In this document: piece after piece, positions 55,398 through 64,000 of the stretch
Layout: every line of letters begins with the position of its first letter
Numbering within the stretch: the stretch's first letter is position 1
DNA from: Pseudomonas fluorescens
Lineage (GTDB): Bacteria; Pseudomonadota; Gammaproteobacteria; Pseudomonadales; Pseudomonadaceae
Direction of reading: 5' to 3'
Length of the DNA: 64,000 bases
Assembly: GCA_902825215.1 (NCBI GenBank)
Contig: LR782234.1
Location: 1,364,001-1,428,000, forward strand
Program-made: the position numbers and the translations under genes
Notes under the pieces: generated by a model
Told to the model about the DNA's origin: nothing
What the model saw: the letters and a program-made list of their open reading frames with translations, nothing else
Databases searched by the model: none

Positions 55398-56108
55398 TCA
55401 GAACTTCTCTTTGCCGGACAGGTAGCGCCATTGGCCGACCGGGACCTTGCCGATCGACACGCCGCCGATGCGGATGCGACGGATGCCGACGACTTTCAGG
55501 CCGACCGCTTCGCAGAACTGCGCGATGATCCCCGGTTGCGGGTTTTTCATGGCGAAGCGCAGGCGGTTTTCGTTCTGCCAGCTGGCCTTGACCGGCGGCA
55601 GTTCCTTGCCCTTGTGGGTCAGGCCGTGCTGCAGGCGATTGAGGCCGTGGGCGACCATCTCGCCTTCGACTTCGACCACGTATTCCTGCTCGATCTTCGC
55701 CGCGTCAGCGGTGAGCTTGCGCAGGATTTTCCAGTCTTGGGTGAACACCAGCAGGCCGCTGGCCTTGGGTTGCAAGTCGGCGCTGGCGGTCAGGCGCAGG
55801 AAGTGCCCGCGAAGCGGACGTTTGCTGTAGCGATGCTCTTCGCTGAGGGTCTCGGCGCTGAGCGATTGCATGGCGGTTTCAACGTCCATGCCGGCCGGCG
55901 CGTTGAGCAGGATGGTCACCGGCTCCGGCGCGGTGGCCTTGGCGTCCTTGTCGAGCTCGACCTTTTGGTCGCCGACCTTGAATTGCGGCTCATCGATGAC
56001 TTCGCCGTCCACGGTGACCCAGCCGCCCTCAATGAACAGCTCGGCCTCCCGGCGGGAGCAACCGACCAGTTCGATGAGGCGTTTGGAGAGGCGAATCGGG
56101 TCAGTCAT
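55398..56108 (-). CDS. RsuA/RluF-type RNA pseudouridine synthase homologue
   Basis: 236 residues from ATG at 56108. S4-like RNA-binding domain (about 6-65, SKRLIELVGCSRREAELFIEGGWVTVDG) and a catalytic-type domain with HRYSKRPLRGHF, SGLLVFTQDW and a YVVEVEG strand. The usual catalytic stretch RLDxxTxGLL is changed: here ASADLQPKASGLLVF, where the Asp is two residues further from the Gly. So activity is uncertain. The family modifies 23S (RluB/E/F) or 16S (RsuA) rRNA. Confidence 0.8.
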   Translation of the reverse strand: MTDPIRLSKRLIELVGCSRREAELFIEGGWVTVDGEVIDEPQFKVGDQKVELDKDAKATAPEPVTILLNAPAGMDVETAMQSLSAETLSEEHRYSKRPLRGHFLRLTASADLQPKASGLLVFTQDWKILRKLTADAAKIEQEYVVEVEGEMVAHGLNRLQHGLTHKGKELPPVKASWQNENRLRFAMKNPQPGIIAQFCEAVGLKVVGIRRIRIGGVSIGKVPVGQWRYLSGKEKF

Positions 56109-56192
56109 GACAGGGCCGTAACAAAAAAGGGGTGGGCATTGTACCTGTGTGGCGCCGGTTAAGCCCGGTTCCATTTACACGGTTTCCGTATT

Positions 56193-56286
56193 CCCTGTGG
56201 GAGCTGGCTTGCCAGCGATGGCATCACTTCGGTGGATCTGTCAGACCGAGGCGTCTGCATCGCTGGCAAGCCAGCTCCCACAGGGG
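56193..56286. repeat. REP inverted pair (GGGAGCTGGCTTGCCAGCGA type)
   Basis: Opposed arms between the two minus-strand genes for the pseudouridine synthase-like protein and the GNAT enzyme. Confidence 0.85.
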
Positions 56287-56298
56287 TTCCTTGGTGTG

Positions 56299-56772
56299 TC
56301 AGGCGTGGCTTGAGCGTTGCTGGTTTTGCCGTAGGCGCATGTGCAAAAGCGGATACGGCTGCCCCATGCCATCGACTTCCGAGCGGCCAATCACCTCGAA
56401 ACCCTGCTTGAAGTAGAACCCCAGCGCCTGCGGGTTCTGCTCGTTGACGTCCAGCTCATCGGCATTCAGATGCTGCATGGCATAGTTCAGCAGTTTTTTG
56501 CCCAAACCCTGACCGCGATGCTCGGGATCGATAAACAGCATTTCAATCTTGCCCGCCGCCACACCGGCAAACCCGGTGATGCGCTGCTGGCGGTCTTTGG
56601 TGCAGATCAGCATGACCGCATCGAGATAGCGGGTGAGCACCAGGTTGCGCAACAGCTCGATGTAGCTGTCCGGCAGGAACTGATGAGTCGCACGGACCGA
56701 GGCCTCCCAGACCCGGGTCAGTTCTTCGTAATCGCTGATTTTCGGTGTGTGGATGACCGAATGCTGACGCAT
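56299..56772 (-). CDS. GNAT-family N-acetyltransferase (YjaB-like)
   Basis: 157 residues. The acetyl-CoA motif HRGQGLGKKLL, then DVNEQNPQALGFYFKQGFEVIGR, the normal GNAT end. IEMLFIDPEHRG precedes it. Overall closest to YjaB-like enzymes; target unknown. Confidence 0.85.
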   Translation of the reverse strand: MRQHSVIHTPKISDYEELTRVWEASVRATHQFLPDSYIELLRNLVLTRYLDAVMLICTKDRQQRITGFAGVAAGKIEMLFIDPEHRGQGLGKKLLNYAMQHLNADELDVNEQNPQALGFYFKQGFEVIGRSEVDGMGQPYPLLHMRLRQNQQRSSHA

Positions 56773-56828
56773 GTGCGTGTGCCTCTTGTGCGGTTCAAGG
56801 GAGTCCGTCCCCCGCTAAACGATAGCCG

Positions 56829-56868
56829 CAAAAAAGCCCCGTATCTCGGAAAAGAGCGGGGCTTTTTG
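56829..56868. terminator. Terminator-like hairpin upstream of the GNAT gene
   Basis: AAAAGCCCCGT.. / ..AGCGGGGCTTTTT stem with T-run on plus and A-run on minus strand. It lies between the divergent/parallel minus-strand units; probably ends transcripts from rimO. Confidence 0.65.
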
Positions 56869-56912
56869 GATTTGTTGCGGTGTCTGGCTGGCTATTTCTG
56901 TCGCCAGCAAGA

Positions 56913-57078
56913 TCTCTCCCCCTCACCCCAACCCTCTCCCCCAAGGGGGCGAGGGGGAAGGGAGCAGATCTTCGTGCTTTTCAAATTTGCGTTCGGCTCA
57001 TATTTCAAGTCACCGCAATTCGAAAGAACAACCCGATCAGTCCCCTCTCCCTTGGGAGAGGGCTAGGGTGAGGGGCTT
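56913..57078. repeat. CCCTCACCC-AACCCTCTCCC inverted repeat
   Basis: Left CTCTCCCCCTCACCCCAACC followed by a CCAAGGGGGCGAGGGGG fold-back and, on the right, CTCTCCCTTGGGAGAGGGCTAGGGTGAGGGG. A dispersed pyrimidine/purine repeat found in many pseudomonads, beside the rimO 3' end. The gap 56773-57090 holds no gene. Confidence 0.7.
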
Positions 57079-57090
57079 TTGATGTTCAGA

Positions 57091-58428
57091 TCAGATCTGC
57101 TCAGCCCACAGATCGTATTCGTCAGCATCCGTCACCTTGCACCAGACCTTGTCGCCCGGCTTCAGGTTGCTACCGTTGTCGATAAACACGTTACCGTCGA
57201 TTTCCGGCGCATCGAAGAAGCAACGGCCAACCGCACCTTGCTCGTCAACTTCATCCACCAGCACCTCAATTTCACGGCCGATGCGCATTTGCAGGCGGGC
57301 CGAGCTGATGGCTTGCTGGTGCGCCATGAAACGCTCCCAGCGGTCCTGTTTGACATCGTCCGGCACCACTTCCAGGTCCAGATCGTTGGCCGGAGCACCG
57401 TCCACCGGCGAGTACTGGAAGCAGCCGACGCGGTCGAGCTGCGCTTCGGTCAGCCAGTTCAGCAGGTACTGGAAGTCTTCTTCGGTTTCGCCCGGGAAGC
57501 CGACGATGAAGGTCGAACGGATGATCAGGTCCGGGCAGATCTCGCGCCAGTTCTTGATCCGCGCCAGGGTCTTGTCTTCGAACGCCGGGCGTTTCATCGA
57601 CTTGAGCACTTTCGGGCTGGCATGCTGGAACGGGATGTCGAGGTACGGCAGGATCTTGCCGGCAGCCATCAGCGGGATCAGCTCGTCGACGTGCGGGTAC
57701 GGGTAAACGTAGTGCAAGCGGACCCAGACGCCCAGCGTGCTCAAGGCTTCGCACAGCTCGGTCATGCGGGTTTTCACCGGCGCGCCGTTCCAGAAGCCGG
57801 TGCGGTATTTCACGTCAACGCCGTAGGCGCTGGTGTCCTGCGAGATTACCAGCAGCTCTTTGACGCCGGACTTGACCAGGCGCTGGGCTTCGTCGAGGAC
57901 GTCGCCAACCGGGCGGCTGACCAGTTTGCCGCGCATCGACGGGATGATGCAGAACGAGCAGCTGTGGTTGCAGCCTTCGGAAATCTTCAGGTACGCATAG
58001 TGACGCGGGGTCAGCTTGATGCCTTGTGGCGGCACCAGATCGATCAGCGGGTTGTGATCCTGACGCGGCGGCACTACTTCGTGCACGGCGTTGACCACTT
58101 GCTCGTACTGCTGCGGACCGGTCACGGCGAGCACGCTCGGGTGCACGTCGCGGATATTGCCTTCTTCCACGCCCATGCAACCGGTGACGATCACCTTGCC
58201 GTTTTCCTTGATCGCTTCACCGATCACTTCCAGCGACTCCGCCTTGGCCGAGTCGATGAAACCGCAGGTGTTGACCACCACCACGTCGGCGTCCTGATAA
58301 GTGGACACCACGTCATAGCCTTCCATGCGCAGCTGGGTCAGGATGCGCTCGGAGTCGACCAGTGCTTTCGGGCAACCCAGAGATACAAAGCCAACCTTTG
58401 GATTGGCCGGCGCAGGAGTGGTGGACAT
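57091..58428 (-). CDS. rimO: Ribosomal protein uS12 methylthiotransferase RimO
   Basis: 445 residues. N-terminal UPF0004 domain with three Fe-S cysteines ([24 protein letters not shown]), radical SAM motif [11 protein letters not shown], and a C-terminal TRAM domain. Converts an Asp of ribosomal protein S12 to 3-methylthio-Asp with SAM. Divergent from kup with 289 bp between. Confidence 0.96.
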   Translation of the reverse strand: MSTTPAPANPKVGFVSLGCPKALVDSERILTQLRMEGYDVVSTYQDADVVVVNTCGFIDSAKAESLEVIGEAIKENGKVIVTGCMGVEEGNIRDVHPSVLAVTGPQQYEQVVNAVHEVVPPRQDHNPLIDLVPPQGIKLTPRHYAYLKISEGCNHSCSFCIIPSMRGKLVSRPVGDVLDEAQRLVKSGVKELLVISQDTSAYGVDVKYRTGFWNGAPVKTRMTELCEALSTLGVWVRLHYVYPYPHVDELIPLMAAGKILPYLDIPFQHASPKVLKSMKRPAFEDKTLARIKNWREICPDLIIRSTFIVGFPGETEEDFQYLLNWLTEAQLDRVGCFQYSPVDGAPANDLDLEVVPDDVKQDRWERFMAHQQAISSARLQMRIGREIEVLVDEVDEQGAVGRCFFDAPEIDGNVFIDNGSNLKPGDKVWCKVTDADEYDLWAEQI

Positions 58429-58717
58429 GTCTAACCTCGGTGTTTTGTGACGTCGCTGGCCACGCGCGGCAGCTGACGGATGGGCGCTTAAGGCGCGCCT
58501 CTGATCAAAAAGTGCGCAATTCTAGCGGCGGGCAGCGCACTTGACCAGCTTTATGCAGGGAAATACGACGAGTGCTGCGCTATGCTTCGCGCCGTTGAGC
58601 TTTACCGATTTCTTGCAGTCAACAAAACGTCTGTAACAACAGGTAAAACAGCGCATGCTGCACCACAAAGCATAGTGCTTCATTCGAAGAAGCCGGTATT
58701 GAGATCAGGAGTGTTGG

Positions 58718-60619
58718 ATGGGTCAGGCAAGTAGTCATGCGGCAGGCGCCGAGGGTTCGGCCTCCAGGCCGCTGAGCATGCTGGTCGCGGCGGTCGGGGT
58801 AGTTTACGGCGACATCGGCACGAGCCCGTTGTACACCCTCAAGGAAGTGTTTTCCGGCGGTTATGGCGTCCCGGTCAATCACGACGGCGTGCTCGGCATT
58901 CTGTCGTTGATCTTCTGGTCGCTGATCTGGGTGGTCTCGATCAAATACATGATGTTCGTGCTGCGCGCCGACAACCAGGGCGAGGGCGGGATCATGGCGC
59001 TCACGGCGCTGGCGCGGCGAGCGGCGGGGCATCGACGCAAGTTGCGCTCATTGCTGGTGGTCTGCGGCCTGATCGGCGCGGCGCTGTTTTACGGCGACAG
59101 CATGATCACCCCGGCGATCTCGGTACTGTCGGCAATTGAAGGTCTCGGTTTGGCTTTCGATGGCATCGACCATTGGGTCGTGCCACTGTCGTTGGTCGTG
59201 CTGGTTGCTTTGTTCCTGATCCAGCGCCACGGTACCGCGCGCATCGGCATTCTGTTCGGGCCGATCATGGTCACCTGGTTTTTGGTGCTCGGCGCACTCG
59301 GCGTGTACGGCATCAGCCATACGCCGGAGGTGCTGCACGCGCTGAATCCGGCGTGGGCGGTGCGGTTTTTCATGGTGCACACCGGCATGGGCGTGGCGAT
59401 TCTCGGCGCGGTAGTGCTGGCGCTGACCGGCGCCGAAGCGCTGTACGCCGACATGGGCCACTTCGGCCGCAAGCCGATCGCCCGCGCCTGGTTTCTGCTG
59501 GTACTGCCGGCGCTGGTGCTCAACTATTTCGGGCAGGGCGCCTTGCTGCTGGACAACCCCGACGCGGCGCGCAACCCGTTCTATCTGCTGGCACCGAGCT
59601 GGGCGCTGATTCCGCTGGTCGGCCTGTCGACCCTGGCCACGGTGATCGCCTCGCAAGCGGTGATTTCCGGCGCGTTCTCCCTGACCCGCCAGGCGATCCA
59701 GCTCGGCTACATTCCGCGCATGTACATCCAGCACACCTCCAGCGACGAGCAGGGCCAGATCTACATCGGCGCGGTGAACTGGGCGCTGATGGTCGGCGTG
59801 GTGCTGCTGGTGATCGGCTTCGAATCCTCCGGCGCCCTGGCTTCGGCCTACGGCGTGGCAGTGACCGGCACCATGCTGATGACCACTATCCTCGTCTCCG
59901 CCGTCATGTTGCTGTTGTGGAAATGGCCACCGATCCTCGCGGTCCCGGTATTGCTCGGCTTCTTGTTGGTCGATGGCCTGTACTTCGCCGCCAACGTGCC
60001 GAAGATCATTCAGGGCGGCGCCTTCCCGGTGATCGCCGGTATTGCCCTGTTCGTGTTGATGACCACCTGGAAGCGCGGCAAGCAACTGCTGGTCGAACGC
60101 CTCGACGAAGGCGCGTTGCCATTGCCGATCTTCATCAGCAGCATCCGCGTGCAACCGCCGCATCGCGTACAGGGCACCGCCGTGTTCCTGACCGCCCGCT
60201 CCGACGCCGTGCCGCATGCGCTGTTGCACAATCTGCTGCATAACCAGGTGTTGCATGAGCAGGTGGTGCTGCTGACGGTGGTCTACGAAGACATCCCGCG
60301 CGTACCGCCATCGCGACGTTTTGAAGTTGAGGCCCACGGCGAAGGCTTCTTCCGGGTGATCCTGCACTTCGGCTTCACCGATGAGCCGGACGTGCCACAG
60401 GCACTGAAGCTGTGTCATCTGGATGAACTGGATTTCAGCCCGATGCGCACCACCTACTTCCTCAGCCGCGAAACGGTGATCGCCTCAAAACTCGAAGGCA
60501 TGGCGCGTTGGCGCGAGGCGTTGTTTGCGTTCATGTTGAAGAATGCCAATGGCAATTTGCGCTTTTTCAATTTGCCGTTGAACCGGGTGATTGAATTGGG
60601 GACGCAGGTAGAAATGTAA
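58718..60619 (+). CDS. kup: Potassium transport protein Kup
   Basis: 633 residues: about 12 membrane helices over residues 20-430 ([16 protein letters not shown] is the family signature) and a soluble C-terminal domain. H+-coupled K+ uptake. Start ATG follows CAGGAGTG. Followed by a terminator and a REP pair. Confidence 0.96.
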   Translation: MGQASSHAAGAEGSASRPLSMLVAAVGVVYGDIGTSPLYTLKEVFSGGYGVPVNHDGVLGILSLIFWSLIWVVSIKYMMFVLRADNQGEGGIMALTALARRAAGHRRKLRSLLVVCGLIGAALFYGDSMITPAISVLSAIEGLGLAFDGIDHWVVPLSLVVLVALFLIQRHGTARIGILFGPIMVTWFLVLGALGVYGISHTPEVLHALNPAWAVRFFMVHTGMGVAILGAVVLALTGAEALYADMGHFGRKPIARAWFLLVLPALVLNYFGQGALLLDNPDAARNPFYLLAPSWALIPLVGLSTLATVIASQAVISGAFSLTRQAIQLGYIPRMYIQHTSSDEQGQIYIGAVNWALMVGVVLLVIGFESSGALASAYGVAVTGTMLMTTILVSAVMLLLWKWPPILAVPVLLGFLLVDGLYFAANVPKIIQGGAFPVIAGIALFVLMTTWKRGKQLLVERLDEGALPLPIFISSIRVQPPHRVQGTAVFLTARSDAVPHALLHNLLHNQVLHEQVVLLTVVYEDIPRVPPSRRFEVEAHGEGFFRVILHFGFTDEPDVPQALKLCHLDELDFSPMRTTYFLSRETVIASKLEGMARWREALFAFMLKNANGNLRFFNLPLNRVIELGTQVEM

Positions 60620-60636
60620 GCCTGGCCTCAACTGAA

Positions 60637-60677
60637 AGAGCCCCCGACAGCCTTGTGGTTGGCGGGGGCTTTTTTAT
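60637..60677 (+). terminator. kup terminator
   Basis: GAGCCCCCGAC.. / ..GGCGGGGGCT stem with six T shortly after the kup stop. Confidence 0.85.
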
Positions 60678-60710
60678 GTCTGCTGATAAACCTCAAATCC
60701 CACCACTAAT

Positions 60711-60807
60711 CCCCTGTGGGAGCTGGCTTGCCAGCGATAAGGCCGGTACATTCAGAATCAATGTCGACTGAATCACCGCCATCGCTGGCAAGCCAGCTCC
60801 CACAAGG
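60711..60807. repeat. REP inverted pair (GGGAGCTGGCTTGCCAGCGA type)
   Basis: Opposed arms between the convergent kup and DUF3077 genes. Confidence 0.85.
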
Positions 60808-61122
60808 TTATGAGGTGGGTTCAGCCCGTTCGGTTTCGGATTCGGTCTTCGTCCGCGCAGGTCGTGGCATCACTGTCTGTATCACATCATCGAGCAAAGC
60901 CTTGCCCATCACCGTCAGGTAATGCGCAGCCCAGGCATGGCGGTCGGTGTCTCTGGTGAAGGCGGCGTCCTCGGCGAAGGATTTGGCGAGGGATAGCAGG
61001 TCGGAGGATTGGGACAAGGCATCGATGATCGGGATGCCGGAGCGGACGTTGAAGAACGCTTGATCTGAGTGGTAGAGGAAGGGCGTGAAACCGATGGTTT
61101 TAAGATCTGATGGATTGTTCAT
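60808..61122 (-). CDS. DUF3077 domain protein
   Basis: 104 residues from ATG at 61122; longer readings start in non-coding DNA. FFNVRSGIPIIDALSQSSDLLSLAKSFAED matches the DUF3077 family, a small helical Pseudomonas protein of unknown function. C-terminus is Lys/Glu/Arg-rich. Confidence 0.75.
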   Translation of the reverse strand: MNNPSDLKTIGFTPFLYHSDQAFFNVRSGIPIIDALSQSSDLLSLAKSFAEDAAFTRDTDRHAWAAHYLTVMGKALLDDVIQTVMPRPARTKTESETERAEPTS

Positions 61123-61501
61123 TGTCCGTTCCCTTGATTTCGAGAGCTGCCGCATCCGATACCAAGCGAATGGGTGGCAGCTGTGCGCAGGTTGGTAAAC
61201 CGGGGAATCAAGGAAACCGGCACGCTCGAAAGCGTCCCACACACAGCTGCCATAACACAGGGGCTCGGACGGGATTTCGCCTGAGTCGTGTCGGGTGCGC
61301 TGTTGCGCCTTATTCCACCGGGTTACCAAGCCCGATCGCTGAATGGGTCAGCGACGTCTGGAGAGTATCCCGTCAAAAAACAGCGCAATAGTGCGGCACA
61401 GCGCCCCAACAAGAGTTTCGGAGTTTGCCTACAAGGTCTGTGGGCGTCATCTGATATTGCGAGACTGGAAGTAAACAAAACTACACGTCGGACACGCAAT
61501 T
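61123..61501. other. Intergenic region without a supported gene
   Basis: 379 bases. The short open frames lack ribosome sites and recognisable domains. It contains the DUF3077 promoter region and is more AT-rich at 61380-61500. No RNA gene is recognised. Confidence 0.5.
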
Positions 61502-61595
61502 CCTTGTAGGAGTGAGCCTGCTCGCGATAGCGGCGTGTCTGTTGGCAAATAGGTGGCTGATACTCCGCTATCGCGAGCAGGCTCACTCCTACAGA
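61502..61595. repeat. REP inverted pair (TAGGAGTGAGCCTGCTCGCGA type)
   Basis: Opposed arms; the same subtype as 422-489, near the end of the VirJ-like gene. Confidence 0.85.
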
Positions 61596-61619
61596 GGAAT
61601 GGGGTCATCGTCCGAGATG

Positions 61620-61659
61620 TAAAAAGCCCCTGCAACCGTGAAGTTGCAGGGGCTTTTTG
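61620..61659 (-). terminator. Terminator of the mprF-virJ-like unit
   Basis: AAAAAGCCCCTGCAAC / GTTGCAGGGGCTTTTT perfect stem with T-runs on both strands, 14 bases after the minus-strand gene stop. Confidence 0.87.
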
Positions 61660-61672
61660 TGGGGGGCTCAGA

Positions 61673-62968
61673 TCACTCTTCGGCGACCGAGTCCTTGCTC
61701 TGGCGCTTCTGAATCAAGTCCACCAAACGCTTGGCCAGCGCCGGGTAGTTCTCGTCGAAGTGATGCCCGCCAGGCAGTTTCACTGGCTCGCCCACTGCAG
61801 TCTTGTCGGTGCAACCACTCTCATCGGTTTCTTCTTCACCATAGATGCACACGACCTTCGCGGCAGGCAGCTTGGCCATTTCCGGGCCGGTGGCGGCTTC
61901 TTTGCCGGCGTTGCCGAGCCAGCCTTCGACTTCGATTTCGAAGCTGCCGGTGCGGGCGAAGGCGAGCAGGATGATTGCGTCGACGCGCTGCTGTTCGTTC
62001 TCCGGCAGGCGGTTATAGATCGCCGGGAGGACGTCAGCGCCGAACGAGTAACCGGTGAGGATGAAGCGCTTGGTGCCCCATTTCTGCCGGTAGTGCTGCA
62101 TCAGTTCGGTGAGGTCCAGTGCGCTTTGCTCCGGGCTCTTGTGCTGCCAGTAGTAGCGCAGGGTGTCGATGCCGACTACCGGGTAGCCGATCTTGGCCAT
62201 TTCGCCCGCGACGTCGCGGTCGAGGTCGCGCCAGCCGCCGTCGCCGGAGAGGAACAGGGTTACGGTGTCGTTGGCCTGACCGGCAGGCACTTCGACCACC
62301 GGGATCGCCAGACCGCCGTTGGCCTTGTCGCCGCCGACGAGGATTTTGCGCAGTTCGTTGTTCAGCACTTGCGGCAGGTTGATGTCGTAGTCGCTGATGC
62401 TGGTTTCGGCGTTCGGTTGATCGCGCACGAAGCCTGCGCTGGCGTCGTCCGGGTTGTCGTTCCACGCCACCAGCCAGTGGCCGTGAGCGGCGGACTTCGG
62501 CAGCAGGTGGGTGCAACCGGGTTTTTCCAGCGCGAGGTCGACGGAGATGGCTTGAGCCTTGTCGTTTTTCTGCTCGGCCAACCAGCGCCAGGCCAATACG
62601 GCGCCCGGGCCGATGCCGCTGACCAGCGTGGCCGGGCCGTTCAGTTCGCGCAGGCCCGATTGCAGGGCACGGCTTTGCAGCAGGCAGTCCTTGGGCAGAA
62701 TCACCTGAACGATCTGCGCCGAAGCGCTGCGGCTGAGGGTGGTCAGTTGTTTCTCGGAGAGCTTCTGCTCGTCGGTGACAGCCACCAGCACCTGGGCTTT
62801 CGGCTTGCTGCCCGGGATTACTCGGGTCATCGCCGTGCCGTCGGCCGGTTTGAGCTGTTCGACGGTCGGTTCCGGTGCCGGGCGTTTGAGGTACCAGAAA
62901 CCGCCGCCGGCAATCACGGCCAGCACGATCAGTGCGGCCAGGATGTACTTCAGGGAGCGTTGAATCAT
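61673..62968 (-). CDS. AcvB/VirJ-family lysyl-phosphatidylglycerol hydrolase
   Basis: 431 residues. One N-terminal membrane helix (about 8-26) anchors a periplasmic alpha/beta hydrolase. Two VirJ-like parts: the nucleophile Ser in TGYSFGADVLPA lies in the C-terminal VirJ domain, and FLSGDGGWRDLDRDVA marks its start. AcvB of Agrobacterium cleaves lysyl-PG made by MprF, and this gene is directly coupled to mprF (TGATG overlap), which supports that role. Confidence 0.85.
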   Translation of the reverse strand: MIQRSLKYILAALIVLAVIAGGGFWYLKRPAPEPTVEQLKPADGTAMTRVIPGSKPKAQVLVAVTDEQKLSEKQLTTLSRSASAQIVQVILPKDCLLQSRALQSGLRELNGPATLVSGIGPGAVLAWRWLAEQKNDKAQAISVDLALEKPGCTHLLPKSAAHGHWLVAWNDNPDDASAGFVRDQPNAETSISDYDINLPQVLNNELRKILVGGDKANGGLAIPVVEVPAGQANDTVTLFLSGDGGWRDLDRDVAGEMAKIGYPVVGIDTLRYYWQHKSPEQSALDLTELMQHYRQKWGTKRFILTGYSFGADVLPAIYNRLPENEQQRVDAIILLAFARTGSFEIEVEGWLGNAGKEAATGPEMAKLPAAKVVCIYGEEETDESGCTDKTAVGEPVKLPGGHHFDENYPALAKRLVDLIQKRQSKDSVAEE

Positions 62969-64000
62969 CAGCGTTTCACCAATCCAGTCAAGCCGCCCGC
63001 GATCAGGGCAGCAGTATCGGCCAGCGCCACGAGCGGATCGAGTCCGGCGGGCACGGCCATATAACGGGGTTCCCAGTCAGGCTGGAACTTGTCTTTGAAG
63101 CGGCGCAAGCCTTGGAAGTTGTACAGCTGCTCACCACGGCGGAACACCATCGAGCCCAGACGCTGGGTCAGCGGTGCACCGCGGCGGGGTTGCAACCCCG
63201 ACAACGGCACCATGCCTAGGCTGAAACGCGCGTATCCGTGACTCTTATAATGTTGAATCAGGCCAACCATCATGAATTCCATGGTCAGCTTCGGCGCGTC
63301 CGGGTGCGCACGCATCAGGTCGAGGCTGGCCAGATCGTGGCTGTAAGTCTCGAGCAGATTGGCGAACGCCACCGGGCGGCCTTCGAAGCGAATCACCGCG
63401 ATGCGGAAATGCTTGAGGTAATCGTCGCTGAAGCGGCCGAGAGAGAAACCTTTCTCGCGCACGTTCTTGCCGGTCAGCCAGGCATCGGAAATCACTTTCA
63501 GCTCGTCCATCGGCGCCTGGCCCGGTTCATGGATTTCCAGCGACAGACCATCGCGAGTACCACGGTTCCAGGTGTAGCGCAGATCCTTCATCTCCTTGCC
63601 CTTGGCTTCGAGATCAAAGCGCTGCAGATCGACCCGGGCTTCTTCGCCCAGCTTGATCGCGGTCAGGCCGATGTCCATGTAGTACGGCAGATTCTCCGCA
63701 CGCACCTGGTAGAACACCGGCCGGGTGTGATGGATATCGCACAGATCACGGAACTGCCAGATCATTTCCGCACGTTGCTGGCTCGGCCCGATCGGGTCGT
63801 ACAGGGCCACCAGACTACGGCCACGGCGGGCGTACATCAGGAACGCCTCGTCGTTGGGGTGAAACAGCAACGCCTTGTCACCGGTCAGCGCGAGGCCGCC
63901 GTCGGGTTGCGACGACGCCATGAGGATTTTCGCCGCGCGAGCGAGTTCGTCCGGTGTCGGCAGATGAATCACCGGGCGTGCGGTCCGCAACAGCCAGGTC
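62968..64000 (-). CDS. mprF: Phosphatidylglycerol lysyltransferase MprF, C-terminal part
   Basis: The frame is open to the window edge, so the gene begins outside; about 343 C-terminal residues are visible. DUF2156 synthase domain with KALLFHPNDEAFLMYARRGRSLVALYDP, MEFMMVGLIQHYKSHGYARFSLGMVPLSG and RFKDKFQPDWEPRYM. It transfers an amino acid (Lys or Ala) from tRNA to PG, lowering the negative charge of the membrane. Operon with the hydrolase downstream. Confidence 0.93.
   Translation of the reverse strand, partial: TWLLRTARPVIHLPTPDELARAAKILMASSQPDGGLALTGDKALLFHPNDEAFLMYARRGRSLVALYDPIGPSQQRAEMIWQFRDLCDIHHTRPVFYQVRAENLPYYMDIGLTAIKLGEEARVDLQRFDLEAKGKEMKDLRYTWNRGTRDGLSLEIHEPGQAPMDELKVISDAWLTGKNVREKGFSLGRFSDDYLKHFRIAVIRFEGRPVAFANLLETYSHDLASLDLMRAHPDAPKLTMEFMMVGLIQHYKSHGYARFSLGMVPLSGLQPRRGAPLTQRLGSMVFRRGEQLYNFQGLRRFKDKFQPDWEPRYMAVPAGLDPLVALADTAALIAGGLTGLVKR

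Noticed and set aside
57079..58434. 451-codon plus-strand frame
   Set aside because: Exact mirror of rimO, which has clear radical-SAM motifs.
22946..61595. Repeated inverted palindromes as a CRISPR array
   Set aside because: They occur as isolated opposed pairs at gene ends, with no regular repeat-spacer pattern and no cas genes.

Overview
The window is a chromosomal segment of a Pseudomonas, most likely the P. fluorescens group. The evidence is the gene order ispF-truD-surE-pcm-nlpD-rpoS-rsmZ-fdxA-mutS // pncC-recA-recX, a recognisable rsmZ regulatory RNA between rpoS and fdxA, the finR/fpr divergon, an erdR-type regulator, and nine inverted REP pairs of Pseudomonas type (cores such as GGGAGCGGGCTTGCCCGCGA). 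All calls come from reading the sequence; no database was searched.

Left flank (1-12.4 kb): 3' end of ispD; a LysR regulator divergent from the glutathione-dependent formaldehyde pair frmA/fghA; the compact run ispF-truD-surE-pcm-nlpD-rpoS; rsmZ with its GacA-type upstream box; fdxA and mutS on the minus strand.

Accessory region (12.5-44.5 kb), between mutS and pncC(cinA)-recA: a self-cleaving, PrtR-like repressor faces a promoter overlapped by a perfect palindrome. Downstream lie two complete contractile tails with no head, portal, terminase, integrase or replication genes, so they are tailocins (phage-tail bacteriocins). Tail A (15.4-27.6 kb) is P2/R-pyocin-like: V, W, J, I, fibre, chaperone, DUF2635, sheath, tube, E/E', tape measure, U, X, D. 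Tail B (27.8-43.4 kb) follows phage Mu order: gp37, gp38, L, M, gp41/frameshift, tape measure, N, P, gp45-48, then four fibre genes with chaperones. One lysis set serves both and is split: holin at 15.0 kb, endolysin and Rz/Rz1 at 43.4-44.5 kb. The order suggests that tail B was inserted between gene D and the lysis genes of an R-pyocin-type locus. Both chaperone genes carry -1 frameshift sites (T TTA AAC and T TTT TTC). A LexA box precedes recA just downstream, which fits induction by DNA damage: RecA activates repressor self-cleavage and frees the late promoter.

Right flank (44.5-64 kb): pncC, recA, recX, a LOG-family protein, small conserved Pseudomonas genes, a DTW-domain tRNA enzyme, erdR, dgkA, finR/fpr, trmO, an rhlG-like reductase, a DUF1456 protein, an RNA pseudouridine synthase homologue, a GNAT acetyltransferase, rimO, kup, a DUF3077 gene, and a VirJ/AcvB-like hydrolase coupled to the 3' end of mprF. 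Terminators and REP pairs separate most of these units.
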